A stretch of DNA of 64,000 bases from Phocoena phocoena (Eukaryota; Chordata; Mammalia; Artiodactyla; Phocoenidae), in the NCBI RefSeq assembly GCF_963924675.1, contig NC_089232.1, positions 47,718,522 through 47,782,521 of the forward strand. The letters are read 5' to 3'. Positions within the stretch are counted from its first letter, which is position 1, and each line of letters opens with the position of its first letter. The notes under the pieces are model-generated. The model was not told the DNA's origin. It made no database searches and saw only the letters and a list, made by a program, of their open reading frames with translations. The position numbers were made by a program, and so were the translations under genes. Shown piece after piece: positions 1-11,927 of the stretch.

Positions 1-2035
1 AGATAAGATCCAGATGTGTAGCTAATGTGTATTACTGATAGTAGGAAATTTTAAATACCATTTATGGTAACAGAATAGTTGTTTAGATTGAAAAAGGATC
101 ATGAGTTTCATTCTCATTTGAGTGAAGGATCAACTCATATGTCTAAACTAATACAGGCTCAAAGGAATTCTCTCAGAACCAACCTTTCCCCCATTTTGGG
201 TCTGCTCAAGTAAATTCATCTGATCCTAAGGTGCTCTCCTTGAATTAAGTAGAGCCGAACTCTGAATGGAAGGAAAATTAAAAGCTGAAGTTGAGGTACT
301 ATTGGACAGATGTGAGTTATTCTTTTTCTGTGAAGAGATTATCTTGCAAGGTTTTCTCTGACAGTCCAGTCACAAAAGCACAACTGCCATTTGGAACTTG
401 TCACCCTGTTATCAAGTCTAAGGGCTTATAAAAAGTAAATCAACTCACAAGACCTTTTGTAACCCATCATTTCAAAAGAAATAAAGCACTCTTCCTTAGG
501 AATCTACAGAAAATACATGTTCTACTGTGCCTTCCTAAATTAGACTCAGTCCCAGATCCCTGGTCCTATGAAAATAATAAAATTAAACTCTTTATCCATT
601 GTATCCCAGGTGACTAATAGGGTCTGAAAAAACAAAATTTGACAGCAAATTGCTTCATTACTCAATAAATGAAAGTTGTACTCACCGAAGGCCAGTGTCC
701 ACTTCTTGGTGCATGTTAAGTGAGAGAATGTGGAAATCATCATCCTTAGCCTTTCCAGAGACAGCTACCTTTCCTGCTGATAATTTAACCTACTTCATCC
801 CTAAGGAAATTACAAGCGAATGTTAACTTCCACCTCTGTTTCTGCATGAACTGAAGGAGTATCATGCTTTGCCAAGATTCTAGGTTCTAAATCCCCAGCG
901 CAAAGAGGAAGACTCATTTTGCCATCTGCAAGCAAAAATTGTCCAAATGAGAATCTCTATTACTTATTCAGCATGGTTCTGGGAATGCACTCCAGATGGG
1001 TTGAATCCCTATCCACAAAACTTCTACCTTCTGTTTTTATAGCTCAGCAAAGCATTATTAACTCTCCTAAGTTGTCTGAATTAAACAAGTCCCATTTCAA
1101 AAATATAACATAGTCACTGAGACTCAGACTTAATAAAAATAGGTCTATTTGTTGAGATTTGTTATCTTTCAAAAAGAAGATTATGTTCCACCTTCTAATG
1201 GTCCTGACTCTCTCTCCTAACAATATCTTTCCAACTGTCTACAGAGTTCCACTCCTTAGAGTTAAGTGTTCCTTTCTTTTACTTTGTAAGCCCATGTCCT
1301 AGAAGGGGTGAATGCTTTAAATTCATAGATACTTTGAGTGAATTGATTTACTCACTGGCTTTCTTTCACAGGAACCCAGAACAGCAGGAAAGCAATTTTA
1401 CATAGAGTCGACCCCTGCTGAATCTGATGTTTCTAATCACATACAAATAAGCAGAATATGTTGGATATTTAGTTATCAAGACAGCAAGCAAAAAATGATC
1501 TTGTGATATGGGAGAAAGAGCTGGGACAAGATAATTTATTGGTACATTAATTCATGTGTGTTATTTTTCTATTCCCTCACCTCTAAAACACATACAAATT
1601 CTAAGCAGGTAGCTAGACACTTGGAGATTTCTTACCTTGGAGATTTATACAAGACAGAAGCTTTATTTATTTTTGGTAAAGGCTTAATCTTATTATTCCC
1701 ATGATCCAGGAGTTGGAATGGGGGTCAGGGAGGAAAGTAAGAGCAGAGAAAGGAATGTGCTTGAAAGAGGGAATAAAATAAGATATTTTTTCTCTCTCAG
1801 ACTATGAAGATAACAGAGATGTGAGGGCCAAACTTAGCAACTGAATTATTGTCTTGAGATTCCCTTTCTAAGCATTGGATGCCAGCTCACAATGACCTAT
1901 AATTGACATAAAAACTATGAATTTACTCACTGTAATATAGAAGATATGATTTTTCAATATTTTAACTTTAAAACTCCTTCACATGCATTTTTCTTATAAT
2001 CATTGATTTAAAAATAAATTTGTTGGCATTCTCCA
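1..2035. other. Unique AT-rich sequence, no gene seen
   Basis: No frame on either strand exceeds about 65 codons and I recognise no repeat family here. It reads as ordinary mammalian intergenic or intronic DNA. Confidence 0.5.
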
Positions 2036-2039
2036 GTAA

Positions 2040-2790
2040 TAGATAAAAGGCTGATTCCAAGTCTGGGTTAGGTAAAGTAAAAGATTCTCTTGGAACATCT
2101 CATTGCACCAGGAGGAAAGGGAGTGCTCAAAGAATGATAGGGACATATCTGTAGGATTTAAAAGGATAATTTGAGCCTCAGATTATATAATGATAGTAAT
2201 GAACTATAACTTATTCAACAAAATAAGAATCCATGAGTCCACACTAAAAAAATAAACATTCTTAAATTCTCATTTTCCTTGGAGTAGAAACAATGTAGAA
2301 ATAATGAATCAATCAGTTAAATCTAGAGGGTGAAAATGTTATCCAAGTTAACATCACCAGTATTGGGACAAACTGACATCGTATGCCTCCTCAGATAATT
2401 TATAAGGACTCTTTATCACTTCATGGTATTCCTGCCAAAAATGATGCATAATCTAAGTCTTATCATCAGGAAACGTTAGACAAATCTAAATTGAGGTGAC
2501 TTCCACAGCACATAATTCTAAACAAAATGGATAAGACACAAAAAGAATGTCTGAGATCTCTCCCAGGTTACAAAAGACTAAAGAAACATGACAACTAATT
2601 ACAATGTGTGATTCTGGGTTAAGTTCAGGAGAAGGAACAGAATAGCTAAGACATTTGGGGGGACTACTGATAAAATTGCAATATGGACTATAGGTAATAA
2701 TTGTATCAATATTAATTTTTCTGCTTTTGACAGTAATATTATGGTTATATAGATAACACTCTTGTTCTTAGGAGATACAGATAAATTATT
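2040..2790 (+). repeat. Old LINE-1 (L1ME type) 3' end, decayed
   Basis: The stretch carries the phrase order I know from L1ME 3' untranslated regions: a 'ccatgagtccacact' segment near 2231, a 'gttagacaaatctaaattga' segment near 2475, and 'catgacaactaattacaatg' near 2587, followed by the 'atggactata' and 'ttatggttatat' segments. The order places it on the plus strand. There is no coding sequence and no clean poly-A or target-site duplication, as expected for an element tens of millions of years old. The edges are approximate. Confidence 0.6.
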
Positions 2791-2924
2791 AAGATATGAA
2801 GAGCCAAAAATAAATTTATTTTATATGTGAAGGCAAAACATTGAAAATTATTGTGAGTCTGAAACATAACATTGTAAAAGAAGACAAGATGTCAAATGTT
2901 AGGGAAAAAATAAGAGAAACTAAT

Positions 2925-3020
2925 TAATATTTATTGAGATATGCTATGTTCTAGAAATTGCGTTCAGGAGCATACATCAATTATTTCATACATTGCAATA
3001 ATTCTATACAGTGGATTTTT
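2925..3020 (-). repeat. MIR- or L2-like fragment
   Basis: 'atttattgagatatgctatg' followed by a run ending near 'ttatttcatacattgcaata' resembles the reverse complement of the MIR/L2 3' region. It is heavily diverged. Confidence 0.4.
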
Positions 3021-3231
3021 AAACAAAATATTGGTTAGGTTCTTTGTGCTATACATTACCTAACCAATACTTCACATGTAAAATAAATTTATCACATAAT
3101 CTTAATTTCTATATTGAGAACATTTAAATGGGGGTTAAAAACAAATCACATTCCAGATATTCAGTTATCATTTTAATTCACATATTAATATTAAACACTT
3201 TCTAATGAGTGTTAGTTTATGAGTGATAAGA

Positions 3232-6176
3232 TTCCAAAAGATTTTCTATTTCTTCTTGATTCAATCTTGGAAGGGTGTATGATTCTAGGAATTTATCCAT
3301 TTCTCTAGGTTGTCTGATTTGTTGTCATATAACTGTTTGCAATATTCCCTTAGGATTGTTTGCATTTCTGTGATATAAGTTGTAACTTTGTCTTTTTAAT
3401 TTCTCACTTTATTTGGGCCCTCTCTCTCTTTCTCTTTGTGAGTCTGGCTAAAGGTTTATCAGTTTTGCTTATCTTTAAAAACAAACAAACAAACAAACCT
3501 GTTCTTAGTTTCAATGCTCTTTTCTTTTGTGGTGTTTTGTTCTTTATTTCCATTCTGATCTTTATTATTTCCTTCCTTCTGCTGACTTTATGCTTTGTTT
3601 GCCATTCTTTTTCTAATTCTTTTAGATGGAAAGTTAAGATGTTTATTCGAGATTTTTCTTGTTTCTGAGATAGGCCTGTATTGCTATAAATTTCCCTCTT
3701 AAGAATGCTTTTACTGTGTCTCATAGATTTTGGAAATTTGTGTTTCTGCGTTCATTCAGCTCAAGGTTTTGTTGTTGTTGTTTTCTTTTTTGATTCTTCA
3801 TTGACCCATTGGTTTTCTAATAGTGTGTTGTTTAGTTTTCACATGTTTGTTTTTTTCTATTTTTTTTCCTGTAATTTATTTCTAGTCTCATAGACTTGTG
3901 ACTGGAAAAGATGCTTGATACGATTTCAGTCTTAAATTTGTTGAGACGTGTTTTGTGGCCTACCATGTGATCCATCTTGGAGAACATTCCATGTGCACTT
4001 GAAAAGAATGTGTATTCTGTTATTTTTGGATGGAATATCCTGTAGATGTCTGTTAAATCCAACAGATGTAATATGTCATTTAAGACCATTGTTTCCTTAT
4101 TGATTTTTTGTCTGGACGATTTGTCCATTGATGTAAATGGAGTGTTAAAACTCCCCTACTGTTACTGTATTATTGTCATTTTACCTTTAAGTCTGTTGAT
4201 ATTTGCTTTGTATATGTAGGTACACCTATATTGGTTATATATATGTTAATGAATGTTATGTCCTCTTCTTATATTGATCCCTTTTTCTTTTTGTAATGTC
4301 TTTCTTTGTCATTTGTTATAGACTTCGTTGTAAAGTCTACTTTGTCTGATATGAGTGTTGCTACCCCAACTTTCTTGTTTTTCCATTTGCATGGAATATC
4401 TTTTTCCATCCCCTCACTTTCAGTCTGTGTGTGTCTTTAGCTCTAAAGTGAGTCTCTTTTGGGCAGCATATAGATGGGTCTTGTTTTTTTATCAGTCAGC
4501 CACCCTGTATCTTGATTGGAGCATTTAGTCCATTGCATTTAAAGTGATTATTGATAGCTATGTACTCATTGCCATTTTGTCATTTGTTCCCTGGTTGTTT
4601 TGGGAGCTCTTCTCTGTTCCTTTTTTTTTCTTCTTTTGGTCTCTTCCTTTGTAGTTTCATGATTTTATTTAGTGTTATCTTTGCATTACTTTCTCTGTAG
4701 TTTTTGTATGTCTATTGTAGATTTTGGTTTGTGCTTACCATTTAGTTCATATGTGCTGACCTATAACTATATTTACTTGTTTTAAACTGATAGTCATTTA
4801 AGTTCAAACACATTCCAAAAACTCTACATTTTTACCCTCCCATCATGTTTTATGTTTTTGATGTCATATATTACATCTTCATTTTTATCCCTTAAACTAT
4901 TTATTGTATTTATTTCTCTTTCATTAGGGTTTTTATAGAAGTTTTTTCTTGTTCTTTCATTTCATTTGAAACATATTTCTCTGTCTTCTCATTTTGTTTA
5001 CCTTTCTCTGTCTCTATGAACTTAGTTGAAACAGTTACTTATCCAGGTGTTGAAGGTGTGTCCTTGTGTGGGAGTATCCATATGTAGTCTGCATATGCCC
5101 AGTGGCTTTAGTGGGAGAGCTGAATCTGAAAGTGAGCAGTGACTGCATCTTCCCCCAGGGTGTGCTGGCAACCACCACCTTGGTGGGAGGCCTAAAGTTG
5201 GAGAGACTAAAGCCAAAGCCAGATGCACACTTGGGCTTTTCCTATGCTCATTGACCATCACTGCCCTGTTGGAGGTGGAGCTGGAGGCTGTGGAGCTGGA
5301 AAAGGAGCCCTGAGGGAGGTGGATTTCTCCTAGGTATGATGGCAGTCTCCACTTTGGTTTAGGATGTGGCTGGGGCTTGAGAGATTAGGGTTGCTCTTCT
5401 GTGGTGGTTTCACTTTTTCCCCTGGTGTTTGTGCCTTGGTTAGAGGTTGGGTTGGGGCTGGAGGGGTTGGTGCCCCTTTATGGAGCTGGTTTCACTCCGG
5501 CTGGGGATGTCAGTCTTTGTCCTGGAGCTAGTTTCACTCTTTTTAAAAGTGGGCAGGAATGTGTGTACTGGAAATGCTGCCTCAGCCCTGGTGAGAGGCA
5601 GGGTCAGGTCAGGGCCAGCTTCATTCTCTCTGGGTGTGCACACTCTCATCAGCAATGGCAGCCTCCACCCTAGTGGAGAGCAGCACTGGAGCAACAGGTC
5701 CTGGACCAGAGCCCCTGGCAGTTTTCAATCCACTGCCTCTGCACTGTGACCCATAGTAAGCAAATCTGTACATGTGCTCTTCAAGAGAGGAGTCTTGATT
5801 TCTTACAGCCCTCCAATAAGCCCCACTGGTTTTCAAACCAAGAGGGCTCATCTTCCTGGTGTTGGACCCCAGGACTGAGGTGCCTAATATGTAGCTCGAA
5901 CTACTCACTCCCCAGGAAAGACCTCAAGCCTGTGTTATCCCCATTCTCTTGTGTCTCCCACTAGAGGTGCAGATCACAACCAATTTGATTCTCCTGCTTT
6001 CCTACCTGACTCCTTGTGGATCTTTCTTTATAGTCTTCATTGTAGAAGAGCTGTTCTGCTGGTCCCCCAGTCTATTTCAGCAAGAGTTGCTCTATATTTA
6101 GTTGTAGTTTTGATGTCTTCATGGTGGGGAGGTGAGCTCAGTGTCCTCCTACACTGTCATCTTGATCTCCTCCCCT
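3232..6176 (-). mobile_element. Old LINE-1 (L1M), antisense, with 5' end, 3'-truncated
   Basis: Read on the minus strand, the element begins at about 6176 with the typical start 'ggagatcaagatgacag'. A roughly 1.6-kb 5' region of mixed composition follows, and then ORF2 from about 4560. The endonuclease part of ORF2 is recognisable: a frame at 3832-4128 contains the residues HLLDLTDIYRIFHP and SSAHGMFSKMDH. The element ends abruptly inside the early reverse transcriptase region near 3232, so most of ORF2 and the 3' end are missing. No ORF1 is recognisable between the 5' region and ORF2. Stops and frameshifts are frequent and the copy is dead. The short overlapping frames on both strands at 5022-6178 come from the stop-poor, GC-richer 5' region and are not genes. 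Confidence 0.8.
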
Positions 6177-6189
6177 AAAAAGATATTAT

Positions 6190-6310
6190 TAACTCTTTTT
6201 TACAGATAAAGAAACTGAGGTTCAGTACACTTAGGTGACATTTTTAGGTTTGTACACATCTGTATGGAAGTGTGTTTTTAATCCAAGACTGTTAAACTCT
6301 AGATCATTCC
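6190..6310 (-). repeat. MIR SINE remnant
   Basis: 'ttacagataaagaaactgag' followed by 'gttcagtacacttaggtgac' is the reverse complement of the MIR core that normally reads as a CTCAGTTTCCTCATCTGTAA-like run. It lies directly beside the 5' end of the L1M. Confidence 0.6.
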
Positions 6311-6594
6311 ACTATTATCCATTCTGATGATTTTTTTTTTTTTTTTTGCCAGTCATTACCTTTTTTCTTTGGAGTTGCGGGAAAAAAGATGACATGTAGA
6401 AGGAGAGGTCAAGGAAAGACCAAGTATCCTATTGGCCTGATAGATTTTTATAATGTTGTTTTCTATTGTTTTTAACCCATTTACCTTTTGTGTTTATTTC
6501 CAATGGAAAGAATAATTGCTACCTGGGTGTATCTTTATCAAAGTATATTCAATGACTGGTTTTCATGATCAAAATAAATTAGATAATATCATTA

Positions 6595-7031
6595 CAAGCA
6601 TACTTTACAGATATTGTGGGTTCAGTTCCAGACCACCACAATAAGTCAAATGTTGCAATAAAGCAAGTCATACAAACTTCCTGGTTTCCCAGTACATGTA
6701 AAAGTTATGGTTATGCTGTAGTCTATTAAGTGTGCAATAGCATTATGTCTAAGAAAACAATGTACACACTTTAATTTAAAAATACTTTATTGCTGAAAAG
6801 TTCTAACCATCATCTAAGTCTTCAGCAAGTCAAAATCTCTTTGCTGGTGGAGGGTTTGAAATATTGCAAGAATTACCAAATGTGACATAGAGACACAGTG
6901 AGCAAATGCTGTTGCAAAGAAGGGACCAGCAGACTTGCTTGATGCAGGTTTGCTGCAAACCTTCATTCTGTATAAAGCACAATATCCACAAAGAGCAATA
7001 AAGTGAAGTGCAATAAAATCAGATATGCCTA
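6595..7031 (-). mobile_element. Non-autonomous Tigger1-type DNA transposon (MITE)
   Basis: The ends form imperfect inverted repeats: 'caagcatactttacagatat' at 6595 and 'gcaataaaatcagatatgcc' near 7010-7029, with a TA dinucleotide before the left end. The sequence follows Tigger1 (mariner/pogo superfamily) termini closely, including 'gtctattaagtgtgcaatag' and 'aaatactttattgctgaaaa'. The transposase gene is absent: near 6850 the sequence passes directly from the segment 'tttgctggtggagggt' to 'ttgaaatattgcaagaatta', which lie far apart in full-length Tigger1. It is therefore an internally deleted copy that depended on another element's transposase. The frame at 6814-7143 crosses its edge and is fortuitous. 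Confidence 0.85.
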
Positions 7032-8117
7032 AATTTCTTTTTGGAATAAAGAACAGAGACCTGGAGATGTCAAAGGTGTCAAAAAATCCATAAATATAGT
7101 AACTCTTACATTTGTTAACTTCCAAAAGGTAAACAATTTTCAAATAAGTTTTCCTACAGATTTCAAATTCTGAAATTCATATATTTTTGTACAAGAATAA
7201 ATCTTGAATTAACATTAGATGAGTACATTTTCACAGTGTTATTGACTCAAAACTCCTGAGAGACTTTATTTTGAAACAGTGGATGTCTTAACTCCTTGAT
7301 ATGTGCAGAATTGAGTGTTTAAACTTAAAAACAGATCACAAGTGGAAATTAAGGGTAGCTAAAACTAGAGGAAAGAGAAATGAAAGAGTTCTACCTTTTC
7401 TTGGAAAAAAAAACTGAGCACATGACAAAATTCTCACTTCCCCATGATCAGATCAACCTTCCATCACTACCAACAGTAAGAAAGCAGTGTATGAGTAATG
7501 ATGGCAGAGGGATATGTCTTACTTGTAGAATCACCTGATTCCTCTGTCCTGGATATAGTCAAAGAAGGTCTGAATGTGAGGTAGACAGATAGGCTTGAAT
7601 TTCTAGAATAAATAAAAAATGTAATTAAGATGTGTTTTAATTTTTTTGAGGCAGATACATTTGTAGAGAAAATATTTTGCAACTTAAATTATCATAAAAA
7701 ATATATAGATATGTATCTATCTTTTTATGTTTATATCTGATATAAAATGATGTACGTATAATAGTGGAAATAATAATTGTCAAGGGACAGAAAACATAGA
7801 ATCTGGTTTTTGGTCTATCAAAAATAAATTGGTGATTTTGACCAAGTCACCTGAATCTAATTCATCCACACCATCTGAAAATGAAAAAAAAAGAATAAAT
7901 AATCTCTGTGATTCCTTCAATCTTTGAAGTCATTTGACTTTCCTTACCCAAATTGAGTTCTCTGTGCCTATTAGTCTGTTTATCCTTAGGAATAATGAAA
8001 AGATGTATATAAAGTTATAAATCAGATGAGAGAAAAACCAGCAAACATAAAGCTGAGAATAATTTGGTCCTGAAATGAAGTTTTCAGGGCTAATACCAAC
8101 AACACAAATGACCACTT
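7032..8117. other. Unique AT-rich sequence
   Basis: I see nothing recognisable apart from TA-rich runs near 7695-7745. No credible open frame is present. Confidence 0.45.
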
Positions 8118-8320
8118 ATTGAATTCCTTGTGTGTCCCAGGCATTGATCCACAGTCTTTCTATATATTTCCCATGTAATTGTCATAAAAATCATGTAAGC
8201 ATGTAATTTTGGCCTGGTTTATTGATAAAGAAACTGAGGCTTATAGAGCCTAAGTAATTATTTTGACCCCACCCAAATCATGAGTGATGGAGCCATGACT
8301 CAGATATTATTTTTAACAAT
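8118..8320 (-). repeat. MIR SINE remnant, nearly full core
   Basis: On the minus strand this shows most of a MIR. Near 8225 'ataaagaaactgaggcttat' is followed by 'gagcctaagtaatta', and it ends with a 'gatggagccatgactcagat' segment. The left edge contains 'cccaggcattgatccaca'. It is diverged, as MIRs predate placental mammals. Confidence 0.7.
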
Positions 8321-9348
8321 AAATTTGCAATCATTTTTATCTTTGGACTGCTACACTTTATGTGGACTCTAGTGCTCAGAGAAGGCTTTTTAAAAGGCAA
8401 GTAAATTTGGTAAGACTTTTAAGGACTAAAAGCGAGGGAAGAAAGGGGGAGAGAGGCTTAGAGTAGTTTTTATATTTTTGTGTTTAGTAAAGTCCAAGCT
8501 GTCATTAGAACCTACACAGACACAGAGCCATACACACATATATACTGAAAGATATAGTGCATATTATGTATAACATCTGAACCTTTCAGTAAGCATTCAT
8601 TATTACTACAATTGTTAGAGTGATAGTTACATTAACATCAGTGATATCAACATTTATCATTTTTATGAATTTTATTCCTTTATAACTTGTTACAACTTGA
8701 AAACTTCATAGCAGTTGCTTGTACACGTGAAAGGAGTAAAATTTACTAATTAGCAACCTCCCTTCCCAGACATGGTGTATTTACTAGCCATTGCCACACT
8801 GAGTTAGTGTTTCATTTCCCACAAAAGTGTGCCTATTAACTTTCCTTCATTTCTCGCATATCTGTTAGCTTGAGTGTTTGATTCTGCTTTGAAGTATTCA
8901 CTGCCAATTACTTGCTCAAATAAGTTTAGAACTATTCTATCTATTATTCCATTTGTATATTGAGATATAATGACATGAGTAAATATATTATCATGATTAT
9001 GGCATTAAATGATATTCAGATGTAGTAGTTATTTACCAGTTATATGGAAAACTTTGAAAGATTTCTGATAAAAATCTAAAAACTGAGATTATACCTTGCA
9101 TTTTCTGGAAAACAGAATAAATGGAATGTTTTGACCGTATTCATGTAGGCCCATAAGTGTGTATTCACATAAATAAACATTTCATTTGGAGATATACATT
9201 TACAGATTCTACATAGGCTATTGTGAGCATTAGAATACTGCCAACTACTAAGTTGTGAGTACAGCAATGTCATGTACTTTAATATAAAATAAATCATTAG
9301 CTAGGAAACGATGTGAATTATTTCATATGCATTATGTGTTATCAAGAA
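8321..9348. other. Unique AT-rich sequence
   Basis: No gene or repeat recognised. The 73-codon frame at 9076-9297 (minus) has no feature suggesting a protein. Confidence 0.45.
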
Positions 9349-9357
9349 GAGACCTCA

Positions 9358-9684
9358 TGGGGCTTCCCTGGTGGCGCAGTCGTTAAGAATCCACCTACCA
9401 ATGCAGGGGACACGGGTTCGAGCCCTGGTCCGGGAAGATCCCACTTGCCATGGAGCAACGAAGCCTATGCTCCACAACTACTGAGCCTGTGCTCTAGAGC
9501 CTGCATGCCACCACTACTGAAGCCTGTGTGCCTAGAGCCCATGCTCTGCAACAAGAAAAGCCACCGCAATGAGAAGTCCATGCACCGCCACGAAGACTAG
9601 CCCCCGCTCACTGCAACTAGAGGAAGCCCATGCACAGCAATGAAGACCCAAGACACACAAAACTAAATAAATTTTTAAAAAAAG
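9358..9684 (+). mobile_element. CHR-1-like tRNA-Glu SINE
   Basis: The head is tRNA-derived, with a polymerase III A-box region 'tggcgcagtcgttaagaat' near 9371 and a B box 'gggttcgagccctgg' near 9414. A long tRNA-unrelated body with repeated 'actactgaagcctg'-type phrases follows, ending in an A-rich tail. A 9-bp direct repeat, gagacctca, flanks it at 9349-9357 and 9685-9693, so both edges are well defined. CHR SINEs are known from Cetacea, hippopotamus and ruminants. Confidence 0.9.
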
Positions 9685-9736
9685 GAGACCTCACGTGTGT
9701 GCACACGTACACACACACACAGAGTAAGATTAGCTC

Positions 9737-10330
9737 AAAATAGCCTGGAGATGGAAACAACCTAAGTGCCCATCATCAGTTGAATGGATAAAGAAGATGT
9801 GGCACATATATACAATGGAATATTACTCAGCCATAAAAAGAAACAAAATTGAGCTATTTGTAATGAGGTGGATAGGCCTAGCGTCTGTCATACAGAGTGA
9901 AGTAAGTCAGAAAGAGAAAGACAAATCCTGTATGCTAACACATATATATGGAATTTAAGGGAAAAAAATGTCATGAAGAACCTAGTGGTAAGACAGGAAT
10001 AAAGACGCAGACCTACTGGAGAACGGACTTGAGGATACGGGGAAGGGGAAGGGTGAGCTGTGACAAAGTGAGAGAGAGGCATGGACATATATACACTACC
10101 AAACGTAAGGTAGATAGCTAGTGGGAAGCAGCTGCATAGCACAGGGATATCAGCTCGGTGCTTTGTGACCGCCTGGAGAGGTGGGATAGGGAGGGTGGGA
10201 GGGAGGGAGACGCAAGAGGGAAGAGATATGGGAACATATGTATATGTATAACTGATTCACTTTGTTATAAAGCAGAAACTAACACACCAATGTAAAGCAA
10301 TTATACCCCAATAAAGGTGTTTTTAAAAAA
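9737..10330 (+). mobile_element. LINE-1 3' end, 5'-truncated
   Basis: The first part encodes the last residues of ORF2 (compare the frame at 30591-30833), with 'ggcacatatatacaatggaa' near 9801. The 3' untranslated region follows, with its G-rich purine tract near 10185-10215, the segment 'aaagcagaaactaacacacc', and the signal and tail 'ccaataaaggtgttttt'. Only a weak candidate duplication exists: tagctcaaaata near 9731 and atctcaatata near 10331. The 84-codon minus frame at 9888-10142 is its antisense shadow. Confidence 0.9.
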
Positions 10331-10859
10331 ATCTCAATATAATTACTTAAAGATATAAACTCTTATGAAATTAAGAGAGCATACAAAGCTACACATCTTG
10401 GTACAGCAATCTTTTTGATCCCCGGAGAAATGCTTCCAGCTACACTGTAAGAGCAAATTATGGTCTTGTCAGATCTAAGAAGCGAAATTGGTTTGCAACA
10501 CAGAGCTTACATAATTATTAAAGAAGAATTGGAAATATTTATTCATCTGAGGCCTGCCTGTTGAACTAAACTCAGTATCGACAGGGTCACAGTATCACCT
10601 GTGAGAGAAATCAATATCCATGCTCAGAAGTCTCTGGACAATGTCTTTATCTAGAGCTTTCCTGCAAACCAGAAACTCTGTAGTTCATGCTTCAAATTTA
10701 ATAACGTTTGATGTAGGTAGTTGTGATAATGAATTGGTCCCAGAACCGTGATTATATATCTATTTTGCAAAAAATATCTACTCACTTAATTGTCTGTTGT
10801 TATTTCTAGGGTGTTTAACTGGAAATTTTTAAACATTATAATAATGTTAGTAAAAGTCA
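10331..10859. other. Unique sequence
   Basis: No gene or repeat recognised between the L1 3' end and the split MIR. Confidence 0.4.
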
Positions 10860-11290
10860 AAATGTATTGAGAGCTCACATGTGCTTAGAAGTGTTATATG
10901 GTTTTAGTTACTATAACCATACTGTGTTGTTTATGAAGTAGGTTCTATTATTATTTTTTTTTTTTTTTTTTTTTTTTTTTTGCGGTACGCGGGCCTCTCA
11001 CTGTTGTGGCCTCTCCCGTTTTGGAGCACAGGCTCCAGACGCACAGGCTCAGTGGCCATGGCTCACGGGCCCAGCCGCTCCGCGGCATGTGGGATCTTCC
11101 CAGACCGGGGCACGAACCCCTGTCCCCTGCATCGGCAGGCAGACTCTCAACCACTGCACCACCAGGGAAGCCCTATTATTACATAATTTTATTGATGAGA
11201 AAAGTGAGGCTTACATTCCCAGATGACAAGACTAGTAAACATTAGAGCAGGAAATGGAGAGTTATAATACTACAGGGTTTCCACTCTTAG
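10860..11290 (-). repeat. MIR remnant split by a CHR-2 SINE
   Basis: The left part at 10860-10953 ends in 'gaagtaggttctattatta'. The right part from 11173 continues with 'gatgagaaaagtgaggctta' and 'gatgacaagactagtaaaca', the MIR core on the minus strand. The two halves join into one MIR when the SINE is removed. Confidence 0.65.
10954..11172 (-). mobile_element. CHR-2-like SINE, antisense
   Basis: A run of about 27 T (the reversed A-tail) is followed by the reversed body 'gcgggcctctcactgttgtg', and by the reversed tRNA-like head ending in 'caccagggaagcc'. The direct repeat ctattatta lies at 10945-10953 and 11173-11181. The internal CpGs are largely kept, so the copy is fairly young. The short frames at 10951-11245 lie within it and are not genes. 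Confidence 0.92.
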
Positions 11291-11729
11291 ACATTGTACT
11301 ACACTGCTTCTCAGAAGCATCATGAAAGTCCAATTTCATCCAATCCCCTGAATTTTAATTTCTTGGCTCCTTAATTTTAAACTTGTCATTTTGCTCCATG
11401 TCTCAATTCAGTGTCCTTTTCATAGATTGCATAATATATGCTTATTCAAAAAGATCAAATCATTAAAAAGATGAAATATTAGCAGTAAGAATTTTACCAT
11501 CCCTAAGATAGAATGCTCAACGGTTCCAGGTAATCTGGTCTTATGAAAAATCAATAACTATCCCAAATTATATAAAATAAGATATTAAAAAATATTTTAG
11601 CCAAAACACCAAGACAGGGTGTATGTGAAATTTCAAAACAAGATCTCCATATGTGTAATTTACAAAGGAAATTATTGCTAGTCAATTTCTCAACTCTTAG
11701 ACTTCTCAGTCCAATTAAAGACATAAAAA
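11291..11729. other. Unique sequence
   Basis: No gene or repeat recognised. Confidence 0.4.
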
Positions 11730-11743
11730 GGGATAGGGAACTT

Positions 11744-11913
11744 TTTTTAAAAAATAATCTCCACTAGGTTATTTATTTATTTTTTAATGTTCACTCTTTT
11801 TTTTTAGCCATGCCACACGGCCTGTGGGATCTTAGTTCCCCGACCAGGATTGAACCCATGACCTATGTATTGGAGGCATGGAGTCTTAACCACTGGACCA
11901 CCAGAGAAGTCCT
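11744..11913 (-). mobile_element. Older tRNA-Glu-derived SINE (CHR-related), antisense
   Basis: On the minus strand it reads as a shorter tRNA-Glu SINE: head 'ccactggaccaccagagaag' reversed at about 11891-11910, then 'cccgaccaggattgaaccca' near 11839, then 'agccatgccacacggcctgt' near 11807, and a T/A-rich tail. A 14-bp direct repeat with one mismatch (gggataggGaactt and gggataggAaactt) lies at 11730-11743 and 11914-11927. It differs from the CHR-2 copies in body sequence and has fewer CpGs, so I take it for an older subfamily. Confidence 0.85.
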
Positions 11914-11927
11914 GGGATAGGAAACTT

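Noticed and set aside
5022..6178. Cluster of overlapping frames on both strands
   Set aside because: They lie in the stop-poor 5' region of an old L1M, with no consistent frame or domain.
9358..9440. tRNA-Glu gene suggested by A- and B-box-like sequences
   Set aside because: The same head recurs in nine SINE copies followed by SINE body and A-tail; it is the SINE promoter region, not a tRNA gene.
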